DNA from: Janibacter limosus NBRC 16128
GTDB lineage: Bacteria > Actinomycetota > Actinomycetes > Actinomycetales > Dermatophilaceae
Reading direction: 5' to 3'
Length of the DNA: 64,000 bases
NCBI RefSeq assembly: GCF_001570985.1
Contig: NZ_BCSS01000006.1
Span: 1 to 64,000, forward strand
The translations under genes and the position numbers were made by a program. The notes beneath the pieces are model-generated. The model worked only from the letters and a program-made list of their open reading frames with translations, ran no database searches and was not told the origin of the DNA. Every line of letters begins with the position of its first letter. Position 1 is the first letter of the stretch. Shown one piece after another: positions 57,584-64,000 of the stretch.

Positions 57584-58815
57584 CGGCCGCAGGGCTCCCC
57601 GGTGGCTCGCAGCTGGCCACACTTCTTGGCGGCGACCCGCAGGCTGTCGACCCTTTGGTCGGCGGAGGTCCGGGAGTCGACCGAGATGGTGGCCTGGACC
57701 TCGTCGCGGTAGAAGGAGGGCAGCTCCGACAGCTCGATGTCGGTCTGGTCGACGGCGGAGTGCAGGGTGATCGGACCGAGGTCCTGTGAGACGCCGCGGT
57801 AGATCGTGACCCGGCCGTCCTGCGCGCCGACGTAGTACTGCTGCTGGGTCCACGCGTACGCCGCGTAGGCGACGGCACCGATGAGCAGGAGGGCCACGCC
57901 GAGGCCGCCGATGCGGCGCACCCACCGTCCTGCGCGACTGGAGGAGCGCTCCTCGTCCAGCTCCACCCCTTCGTCATCGTCCTGGGCGGTCAGGGCCGCG
58001 GCGCGAGCAGCCGGCGAGTTGTCGACGCGCTTGGCCGGACGTCGCAGGGCCGCAGAGCCGACGACCTGGGGTTGCGTGGAGGGGGTGGACCCGGACTCGA
58101 CGACGTCGGCAACGATGACCGTCACGTTGTCGGGTGCACCGGCTCGCATGGCGAGCGAGACGAGGGAGTCGGCGGCGCGACCGGGTGGGGTGCCGCCGGC
58201 GAGGATCTCCTCGATGGTGTCGAGGGCGACGAACCCGGACAGGCCGTCGGAGCAGAGCAGGTAGCGATCCCCGAGGCGGGCCTCACGCGCGCCCACGTCG
58301 GGCTCGTCGTCGACGGCGCCGGTGAGGACGCGGGTGACGACGGAGCGCTGGGGGTGGGTGCTGGCTTCCTCTTCGGTGATCCGACCCTCGTCGATGAGGG
58401 TCTGGACGAAGGAGTGGTCCTTGGTCACCTGTGCCAGGCGTCCCTCACGCAGGAGGTAGGCGCGCGAGTCACCGATGTGGGCGAGGATCAGCTTGTTGCG
58501 GGCTCGCATGATCGCCGTGACCGTCGTGCCCATGCCTTCGAGCTCGGGGTTGTCGGCGAAGGTGCGGGCGATCTCCTGGTTGGCGGAGGTGATCGCCCGG
58601 CTCAGCTGGGTGGACGCCTCGGACGCGGTGAGCGAGTCGTGGTCGATCTCGACGAGCTCGGTGATGACGGTCGCGGAGGCGATGTCGCCCCCGGCGTGCC
58701 CGCCCATGCCGTCGGCGACGACGAGCAGGTGCGGCCCCGCATAGCCGGAGTCCTGGTTGTCCTTGCGGACGAGGCCGACGTCGGAGCGGGCCGCGAAGTG
58801 GAAGGTCAGCGCCAT
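57580..58815 (-). CDS. pstP: PP2C-type Ser/Thr phosphatase PstP
   Basis: The 411-residue protein has a cytoplasmic PP2C domain: RSDVGLVRKDNQDSGY, VVADGMGGHAGGDIAS, AHIGDSRAYLLREG, CSDGLSGFV and APDNVTVIVADVV supply the metal-binding aspartates. A linker, one membrane helix (about 300-320) and an extracytoplasmic domain ending in two cysteines follow. It would reverse PknB phosphorylation. The start is ATG 58815, two bases after the fhaB stop. Confidence 0.95.
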   Translation of the reverse strand: MALTFHFAARSDVGLVRKDNQDSGYAGPHLLVVADGMGGHAGGDIASATVITELVEIDHDSLTASEASTQLSRAITSANQEIARTFADNPELEGMGTTVTAIMRARNKLILAHIGDSRAYLLREGRLAQVTKDHSFVQTLIDEGRITEEEASTHPQRSVVTRVLTGAVDDEPDVGAREARLGDRYLLCSDGLSGFVALDTIEEILAGGTPPGRAADSLVSLAMRAGAPDNVTVIVADVVESGSTPSTQPQVVGSAALRRPAKRVDNSPAARAAALTAQDDDEGVELDEERSSSRAGRWVRRIGGLGVALLLIGAVAYAAYAWTQQQYYVGAQDGRVTIYRGVSQDLGPITLHSAVDQTDIELSELPSFYRDEVQATISVDSRTSADQRVDSLRVAAKKCGQLRATGEPCGR

Positions 58816-58817
58816 CG

Positions 58818-59309
58818 TCAGTTCCTCAGCTCGATGACGGTGCGCCCGATCCGGATGGCGGTCCCGGTCTCGACGGGCACGGGGTCGCCGACGCGGTACT
58901 GACCGACGAAGGTGCCGTTGGTGGAGCCGAGGTCCTCGACGTACCAGCCGTCCTCGGCCCGCAGGATGCGTGCGTGTCGCCCGGAGGCGAACTCGTCGTC
59001 GAGGACGAGGGTGCACTCCGGGTTGCGGCCGATGAGGACCCCGGAGTCACGAAGGGGGAGGGAGGTGCCGGTCAGCGGGCCGGTGGTCAGCACGATCTGG
59101 GTGGGCACGCGTGGGTTGCGCTGCGGCCGGGGCGTGGTCGCCTCGGGAGCCGATGCGGCGCGGTTGGCCTTCTTGGGGGCGGCGGGACGTCGGTTGACCA
59201 CCCGGGTGCCGAAGAGGTCGGTGCGCAGCACGGAGGCGATCGACATGACGAAGACCCACAGGAGCACGAGCAGGCCAAGGCGCAGCACGGTGACCGTCAG
59301 CTCGCTCAA
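58818..59309 (-). CDS. fhaB: FHA-domain protein FhaB (FipA)
   Basis: The 163-residue protein has one N-terminal membrane helix (LRLGLLVLLWVFVMSIASVL), a Pro/Ala/Arg linker and a C-terminal FHA domain (about 80-163: GVLIGRNPECTLVLDDEFASGRHARI, LGSTNGTFV). FHA domains read phosphothreonine. The start appears to be TTG 59309, preceded by AGGAG at eight bases; GTG 59288 is an alternative. Confidence 0.92.
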   Translation of the reverse strand: MSELTVTVLRLGLLVLLWVFVMSIASVLRTDLFGTRVVNRRPAAPKKANRAASAPEATTPRPQRNPRVPTQIVLTTGPLTGTSLPLRDSGVLIGRNPECTLVLDDEFASGRHARILRAEDGWYVEDLGSTNGTFVGQYRVGDPVPVETGTAIRIGRTVIELRN

Positions 59310-59335
59310 CTCAGGTGCTCCTGTCTGTGGACCGG

Positions 59336-60256
59336 TCAGCGCCGGCCGGCGTGGAAGATGGCGTGGGTGCGGCCCACGGTGATGCGGTCGCCGTCCTCGA
59401 GCGGCACCGCGTCGGTGGGCTCGCCGTTGACGAAGGTGCCATTGGTCGAACGCAGATCACGCAGGTGGGTCACCAGGCGCGGGCCGTCGTGGGTGACCCG
59501 GACCTCGCAGTGCCGGCGGGAGATGCCGGGGTCGTCGAGCACGACATCCGCGCTCTCGTCGCGGCCCAGCACGGTCATCGCGGCCATGAGCGGGTAGCGC
59601 TCGCCGTCGACCTCGAGCCACGGGCGGTCGTGGACCGAGACGGGTGCGGAGGCAGCGCGCGGCGGCTCCGGACGGTGGACTGCCGTGGGCATGTCGACGG
59701 CCGGCTCAGGGGCAGGTGCCGGGGCCGGGGTCCGGGTCGGTGGTGGGCGCGGGACGGTCCGCTCGGGGGCGGCCATCGGCTCCGCGTCGTCCTCGGACAG
59801 CTCCCAGCCACCGGAGTACTCGTCGTAGTCGTCGTAGTCGTCGCTGCGCTGCTCGTCGGCGTCGGTACGGACCTGGTCGACCCGCTGGCGGGCGGTGGCC
59901 GGGCGTACCCGGAAGACGCCGGTCTCGAGCTCCTCGTCCTCGTGGAAGAGGACCTGGAGGGGACCACCGGGCTGGTAGCGCTGCGACTCGGCGTGCTCCT
60001 GGGCGGCGGCGATGAGCTCGTCCTCGAGCTCTTCGTCGAACTCGGTGAGCCGCTCGAAGTCGCTCGGGGCCAGCTCCACGGTGAAGAGGTTGGGCACGAT
60101 CGTGCGGCCACGGCCGAGCATCGTGGCGCGGTCGTCCATGGCCCGGCGCAGCGCGGACGCGAGCTCGAGGGGCTGGACCTCGGCGCGGAAGGCGCGGGCG
60201 AAGACACCGTTGACGGTGCGCTCGAGCTTGCGCTCCATACGTTCGAAGAGGCTCAC
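59336..60256 (-). CDS. fhaA: FHA-domain protein FhaA (DUF3662 plus FHA)
   Basis: The 306-residue cytoplasmic protein has the DUF3662 domain (about 1-120: MERKLERTVNGVFARAFRAEVQPLELASALRR), a long acidic/Pro-rich linker with Asp-Tyr repeats, and a C-terminal FHA domain (about 220-300: TVLGRDESADVVLDDPGISRRHCEV, LRSTNGTFVNG). In mycobacteria FhaA binds the phosphorylated pseudokinase of MurJ, whose homologue is encoded at 2905-4833. GGAGG stands five bases before the GTG. Confidence 0.93.
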   Translation of the reverse strand: MSLFERMERKLERTVNGVFARAFRAEVQPLELASALRRAMDDRATMLGRGRTIVPNLFTVELAPSDFERLTEFDEELEDELIAAAQEHAESQRYQPGGPLQVLFHEDEELETGVFRVRPATARQRVDQVRTDADEQRSDDYDDYDEYSGGWELSEDDAEPMAAPERTVPRPPPTRTPAPAPAPEPAVDMPTAVHRPEPPRAASAPVSVHDRPWLEVDGERYPLMAAMTVLGRDESADVVLDDPGISRRHCEVRVTHDGPRLVTHLRDLRSTNGTFVNGEPTDAVPLEDGDRITVGRTHAIFHAGRR

Positions 60257-60403
60257 GCGTCCTCCCTTCGGGCAGCGGTCATCACGGACATGGGTCCGGC
60301 GATCCTAACCGCGCACTCTGGGCGCTCGCTGCAACCGCGCCGGGAGGGGACGCAGTCATCGTGCTGCCGTCATCCGCAGGGTGCCCCGGGACGCGAAGGG
60401 AGA

Positions 60404-60901
60404 TCAGCTCGTCGTGGAGCTCAGCCGCTCCCGGGCTCCGCGACCTCGCCGGGTCGCCTCGATCGTGCCCGTCGCCTGGCCCAGGCCGATGACCGCGCCG
60501 TTGCCGTAGAGCGTCTCGATGCCACTGGCGGGCACGGCAAAGGTCTCGTGCCAGATGCCGACCGCGCCGGGGTGCGTGCGGGCGACGGCGTTGAAGCGCT
60601 TCCATGCCGGCAGGTGTCGGGCGTCGGCCGAGCTGGCATATCGGTAGAGGTGCTCGGTGCTGCGCCAGTACTGCACGACCCACGGGCCGCGTCGCCCCAT
60701 GAGGGTCCACCCGCCGAGGAAGCCGAGGTCCTCCGCCTCGCCGCGCTCCGCGGCGGCGCGGTTGCGACCGAGCTCGGCGAGCATGGCCGGCATCGCGGTG
60801 AAGACCGGCCCCCACAGGTCGGGGCGGTGAGGCTTGTGGACCGTCATGCCGATGTTGAAGACGACGACGTCGCCCTCGTGCGCGTGGGTGAGCTGGTGCA
60901 T
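60404..60901 (-). CDS. DUF4188 family protein
   Basis: From ATG 60901, preceded by AAGGA at seven bases, the 165-residue product matches the DUF4188 family: HEGDVVVFNIGMTVHKPHRPDLWGPVFTAMPAML, FLGGWTLMGRRGPWVVQYWRSTEHLYRYAS and GIWHETFAVPASGIETLYGN. The fold is probably a dimeric alpha-beta barrel like small haem-free monooxygenases; activity is unproven. It is divergent from a broken MerR gene, which may once have controlled it. Confidence 0.82.
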   Translation of the reverse strand: MHQLTHAHEGDVVVFNIGMTVHKPHRPDLWGPVFTAMPAMLAELGRNRAAAERGEAEDLGFLGGWTLMGRRGPWVVQYWRSTEHLYRYASSADARHLPAWKRFNAVARTHPGAVGIWHETFAVPASGIETLYGNGAVIGLGQATGTIEATRRGRGARERLSSTTS

Positions 60902-60955
60902 GGCGGTGTCCTTCGACGTGGCTTCGACGTGGATAGTGACGCTCTCCAGTATTGG

Positions 60956-61399
60956 GGGGATCTGTACTACCTGCGCGAAGGCCTGCTGCCGCCGGGCGAG
61001 CCGCTGACCCACCCAGCGCCGCCTATGGCGACGAGCACGTCGTGCGAGTCCGGCTGATCCGTGCGCTGACGAGCGTCGGCGGTCTGTCGGTCGCGACGAC
61101 GCGCCGGGTGCTCGACGTCATCGCGCAGCCCGGCACCGGCCGGGTCGACGTCCTCGGTGCGGCACAGCGGGCCTTGCTCGGGGAGGAGTTCGTCGCCGAC
61201 CCACCGTGCGTCGACGGCTCCGGAGACGGCCTATGCCCAGGGGGTGCTCCAGATCGCGCGCGCCCATGTCGAGTCCGTGCCGCAGGACGCGGCCGGCGCG
61301 GTGCGCCAGGTGGTCCTCGGGACCGTCCTCGTCGACCCGGTGCTGGCCCCCCTTCGCCGCCTTGCTCAGCAGCACCTCACCGTGAGCGAAGGGGGCTGA
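60956..61399 (+). pseudogene. Decayed MerR-family regulator
   Basis: Pieces of a MerR protein occur in order but in different frames. LYYLREGLLPPGE starts near 60962; AYGDEHVVRVRLIRALTSVGGLS to LGAAQRALLGEEF continues in another frame (about 61020-61195). AYAQGVLQIARAHVESVPQDAAGAVRQVVLGTVL to LRRLAQQHLTV ends it in a third frame (about 61230-61399). The N-terminal helix-turn-helix is missing and the middle is shortened. At least two frameshifts make it non-functional. Confidence 0.75.
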
Positions 61400-61479
61400 C
61401 CGCTCGCTTTGGGAATCCGGCAGGTCATGGGGCACAATGAGACGGCTCGTGCGTCGGAAGGCGTGCAAGCACCACTTTT

Positions 61480-61562
61480 GCGCGAGTGGCGGAACGGCAG
61501 ACGCGCTGGCTTCAGGTGCCAGTGTCCGAAAGGGCGTGGGGGTTCAAATCCCCCCTCGCGCA
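61480..61562 (+). tRNA. tRNA-Leu (anticodon CAG)
   Basis: The 83-base gene folds as a class II tRNA with acceptor GCGCGAG/CTCGCGC and anticodon arm CTGGC-TTCAGGT-GCCAG (CAG at 61513-61515). A long variable arm and T-arm GGGGGTTCAAATCCCCC follow. CCA is not encoded. Confidence 0.96.
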
Positions 61563-61569
61563 CACATAC

Positions 61570-61605
61570 CGAAGGGCGTCCCACCAGCTGGTGGGACGCC
61601 CTTCG
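61570..61605 (+). terminator. Terminator after tRNA-Leu
   Basis: A perfect 36-bp palindrome (61570-61605) begins seven bases after the tRNA and is followed by TCGTCG. Confidence 0.8.
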
Positions 61606-61640
61606 TCGTGGTCGCCCGGGTCGTGCGGCAGAGTCGGACC

Positions 61641-62528
61641 ATGACGTACACGACGATCAGCCACGAGATCGAGGACGGGATCCTCACCGTCACCCTCGAC
61701 CGACCGGACCAGCTCAACTCCTTCACGCCCACGATGGCCGACGAGCTCGAGCGGACCTTCCGTGAGGTCAACGACGACGACAGCGTGCGAGCGGTCATCG
61801 TCACCGGGGCGGGGCGGGCTTTTTGCGCCGGCATGGACTTGACCAAGGACGGCAATGTCTTCGGTCTCGACGAGACCCTGGACCCGTCGCTCGCGGACAT
61901 GGACCGGCTGGAGGACCCGGCGCTCACCGCCGGGGTGCGCGACACCGGCGGTCGGGTCACCTTGGCGATCCACGACTGCCGCAAGCCGGTCATCGCGGCG
62001 ATCAACGGCGCTGCGGTCGGCATCGGCGCGACCATGACCCTCGCGATGGACGCGCGGCTCGTCTCGTCCAAGGCGCGCGTCGGTCTCGTCTTCGGCCGCA
62101 TCGGCATCGTGCCGGAGGCCGCGTCGTCGTGGTTCCTCCCACGCATCGTCGGCCTGCCGGCCGCGCTCGACCTGGTGCTCTCCGCCGACATCCTCGACGC
62201 GGACGCGGCGGTCGCCGCCGGACTGGCCACGGGACCGCACGAGCCCGAGGAGCTCCTCACGGCAGCCCGGGCGCTCGCCGACCGCTGGACGAAGGGGAGG
62301 TCCCCCGTCGCGGTGGCGCTCGCCCGCCAGATGCTGCGACGCAATGCCGCGCAGGACCACCCTGTCGAGGCGCACCGGATCGACTCCCTCGCGATGTGGC
62401 ACACGAGCGTCGGCGATGGCAAGGAGGGCGTGGCCGCCTTCCTCGAGAAGCGGGACGCGCAGTTCACCGGGCGCGCCTCGCAGATGCCGGACTTCTACGA
62501 TGAGTGGGTGGAGTCGCACGGCGGGTGA
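61641..62528 (+). CDS. Enoyl-CoA hydratase/isomerase family protein
   Basis: The 295-residue crotonase-fold protein has the CoA-binding LDRPDQLNSFTPTM, an oxyanion segment GAGRAFCAGMDLTKDG and the central AAINGAAVGIGATMTLAMDARL. The second catalytic region reads IGIVPEAASSWFLPRIVG, with one glutamate (PEAA) as in hydratases. An insertion between residues 75 and 105 separates the first and second regions. The CoA substrate is unknown. It stands alone after tRNA-Leu. Confidence 0.88.
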   Translation: MTYTTISHEIEDGILTVTLDRPDQLNSFTPTMADELERTFREVNDDDSVRAVIVTGAGRAFCAGMDLTKDGNVFGLDETLDPSLADMDRLEDPALTAGVRDTGGRVTLAIHDCRKPVIAAINGAAVGIGATMTLAMDARLVSSKARVGLVFGRIGIVPEAASSWFLPRIVGLPAALDLVLSADILDADAAVAAGLATGPHEPEELLTAARALADRWTKGRSPVAVALARQMLRRNAAQDHPVEAHRIDSLAMWHTSVGDGKEGVAAFLEKRDAQFTGRASQMPDFYDEWVESHGG

Positions 62529-62580
62529 GAGCCTGCCCGGCCGCCGTGTCCCCCGTCCCCTGAAGAGAGCAAGGCCACGC

Positions 62581-63501
62581 ATGAGCACAGAGGTCATCAG
62601 GTCCTACGACGACGTCGCGCAGGTCCGGGACAACGTCGTCCACCTGCGGGAGACGGAGGGCTCGACCTTCCAGTCCAGCTCGATCGCCTTCTTCGGCACC
62701 GGCAACGTGCTCTACGTCGAGGACGGCGCCAAGCTGAAGAACTGCACCCTGCGCTTCCGGGGCAACGACTCGGTCATCCACATCCGAGCCTCCAGCCGGA
62801 CGACCCAGCTCAAGGTCACCACGTACAACGAGTCGGTCCTCTACCTCGGGCCGGGCGCGTCCTTCACCAGCCCTGCGCGAGCACTGCCGAGCGAGCGCAC
62901 CCACGTCATCATCGGCTCGGACGCGATGTTCTCCCATCAGGTGACCTTCCGCACCGCGGACCCGCACCTCGTCTACTCCGCCACCACTCACAAGCGGGTG
63001 AACCCGAGCCGCTCCATCTGGGTGGGGGACCACGTGTGGCTGGGCCAGGAGGCCTTGATCCTCAAGGGCGCGCACATCGGTTCCGGCTCCATCCTCGGGG
63101 CCCGGTCCGTGCTGACCAAGGACGTCCCGTCCAACGCATCAGCGGCAGGCTCGCCGGCGAGGGTGGTCGGCTCCGACATCTTCTGGACGCGACCGTCGGT
63201 GCACACCTACACGCGCGCGCAGACCCTCAAGAGCCAGAAGCACAAGGGCGACGAGTTCATCTACGGCACGGGACCGGGCGTGCTCGACCCCGAGACGCTG
63301 GAGGCCGAGCTCGACGCCGCCACCAGCGGCGAGGAGCGCGCCGAGTGGTGCCACCGGCTGGATGCCCTGACCGCCCGCGAGCGCTTCTACCGGGATGCGT
63401 CGGGCCCCCCTGCGGGCGCAGCGGCTTCCCCCAGCACAGCGGCAGATCCCCGGCGAGGGGCGCGACGTCGGGCGCTGATCCGCTCGCTCGGTCTGCGATG
63501 A
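62581..63501 (+). CDS. Hexapeptide-repeat (left-handed beta-helix) acyltransferase
   Basis: The 306-residue protein has a beta-helical core with hexapeptide-like turns (about 35-190) and the acyltransferase signature IWVGDHVWLGQEALILKGAHIGSGSILGARSVLTKDVPSNASAAGSPARVVG. A charged C-terminal extension (about 200-306, ending Ala/Pro/Arg-rich) is unusual for the family. It likely acetylates a surface sugar, by analogy with capsule acetyltransferases; the acceptor is not known. It starts at ATG 62581, 52 bases after the crotonase. Confidence 0.83.
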   Translation: MSTEVIRSYDDVAQVRDNVVHLRETEGSTFQSSSIAFFGTGNVLYVEDGAKLKNCTLRFRGNDSVIHIRASSRTTQLKVTTYNESVLYLGPGASFTSPARALPSERTHVIIGSDAMFSHQVTFRTADPHLVYSATTHKRVNPSRSIWVGDHVWLGQEALILKGAHIGSGSILGARSVLTKDVPSNASAAGSPARVVGSDIFWTRPSVHTYTRAQTLKSQKHKGDEFIYGTGPGVLDPETLEAELDAATSGEERAEWCHRLDALTARERFYRDASGPPAGAAASPSTAADPRRGARRRALIRSLGLR

Positions 63502-63530
63502 CACTGCTCGTGACGACCACGACCGGGTGG

Positions 63531-63558
63531 GGTGTCACGGTCGACCTGCCGTGACGCC
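63531..63558 (+). terminator. Probable terminator of acyltransferase gene
   Basis: A 10-bp stem with one G-U pair (63531-63540 with 63549-63558) closes an eight-base loop, 29 bases after the stop. Confidence 0.6.
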
Positions 63559-63747
63559 CCGGTGACCAGCCAACGCAGCCCGGCGATCGCAGAGGGCGGA
63601 GTCGGCGTCCGCGCTTGCCCGACGTTACCTGCGGGTACGACGTGCACCTGGTGATGGGCGCCGATCAAGAACCCCGGAAAATCAATACTCTGCTGGAGCG
63701 CGCCACAGGAGCATGTCGTCGTACCCGCGCGTAACCTCTGCGGTCCT

Positions 63748-63771
63748 GCCGCTCCGGTGCGCCGGAGCGGC
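63748..63771 (-). terminator. Terminator of NYN-domain gene
   Basis: A perfect 10-bp stem (63748-63757 with 63762-63771) closes TGCG, five bases beyond the stop codon of the minus-strand gene at the window edge. Confidence 0.6.
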
Positions 63772-63776
63772 GCGGA

Positions 63777-64000
63777 TCAGATGAACTCGAGCGGGTCGAA
63801 GTCGTCGATCTCGATGACCCGGACGCGCGGCAGGCGACTCTTGAAGGCGGAGACGTCGTACTCGAGGTCGAAGAACTCCACGCCCGGGACCTGCTTGAGC
63901 CCCGTCGCCATGAACTCGCTGAAGCCGACGATGCCGACGCGGCGGTCGTCGTCCTGCGCCAGCGCCTCCATCTGGGGGGTGAAGTCGTTGTCGTGGCTGA
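63777..64000 (-). CDS. NYN-domain protein, C-terminal part, start outside window
   Basis: The frame is open from the window end to the stop at 63777, giving about 73 C-terminal residues. The visible part, SHDNDFTPQMEALAQDDDRRVGIVGFSEFM then FFDLEYDVSAF, resembles the NYN (LabA/DUF88) ribonuclease-like domain, whose SHDNDF carries a conserved acidic metal-binding residue. The short remainder ends in an acidic tail. Full domain structure cannot be seen. Confidence 0.7.
   Translation of the reverse strand, partial: SHDNDFTPQMEALAQDDDRRVGIVGFSEFMATGLKQVPGVEFFDLEYDVSAFKSRLPRVRVIEIDDFDPLEFI

Overview
This is high-GC DNA, by eye about 70 % G+C, with GTG and occasional TTG starts and AGGAGG-type ribosome binding sites. 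Gene order shows it is the replication-origin region of an actinobacterial chromosome: murJ-sigM-trxB-trxA / parB-parA-rsmG-jag-yidC-yidD-rnpA-rpmH / dnaA-oriC-dnaN-gnd-recF-DUF721 // gyrB-gyrA, then tRNA-Ile and tRNA-Ala, ppiA, rhomboid, crgA, pabA and pknB-pbpA-rodA-pstP-fhaB-fhaA. The details (short gnd between dnaN and recF, DLW-39-like protein between the tRNAs, separate murJ and pseudokinase genes) fit Micrococcales, perhaps an Intrasporangiaceae such as Janibacter. The genus is an inference.

Layout. 1-7.8 kb: plus-strand cell-envelope and redox genes ending in a strong bidirectional terminator. 7.8-13.5 kb: the minus-strand rpmH-to-parB run with three parS sites. 13.5-16.2 kb: dnaA flanked by two gene-free stretches carrying DnaA boxes; the 756-bp dnaA-dnaN gap is the best oriC candidate. 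16.2-20.8 kb: dnaN, gnd, recF, DUF721 and a LURP-one/scramblase-like gene.

20.9-36.0 kb is the unusual part. An almost complete route from phenol to central metabolism sits between the recF group and gyrB. It holds a plant-type ferredoxin, catechol 2,3-dioxygenase and an HbpS/GlcG-like protein; an AraC-type regulator; a multicomponent phenol hydroxylase (P1-P5) preceded by an unrecognised 146-residue protein where P0 is expected; two divergent IclR regulators; and a translationally coupled lower pathway (hydratase, acetaldehyde dehydrogenase, aldolase, decarboxylase, tautomerase, semialdehyde dehydrogenase). Two identical palindromes 30 bp apart precede the lower operon. The remaining enzyme, the 2-hydroxymuconic semialdehyde hydrolase, lies about 10 kb further on, beyond gyrBA, beside a MarR regulator and an MFS exporter. 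Together the genes would take phenol via catechol to pyruvate and acetyl-CoA, with both oxidative and hydrolytic branches.

36.0-60.3 kb: two exported or membrane proteins, gyrB, gyrA, DUF3566, tRNA-Ile, a DLW-39-like protein, tRNA-Ala, YjbR and MarR divergent from the MFS transporter, the hydrolase, a lysine/alanine-rich membrane protein, ppiA, a rhomboid protease, crgA, DUF881, pabA, a BrkB-like protein and the Ser/Thr kinase, phosphatase and cell-wall cluster on the minus strand. 60.4-64.0 kb: a DUF4188 protein, a decayed MerR regulator, tRNA-Leu, a crotonase, a hexapeptide acyltransferase and a truncated NYN-domain gene. I saw no insertion sequence, phage gene or CRISPR array.
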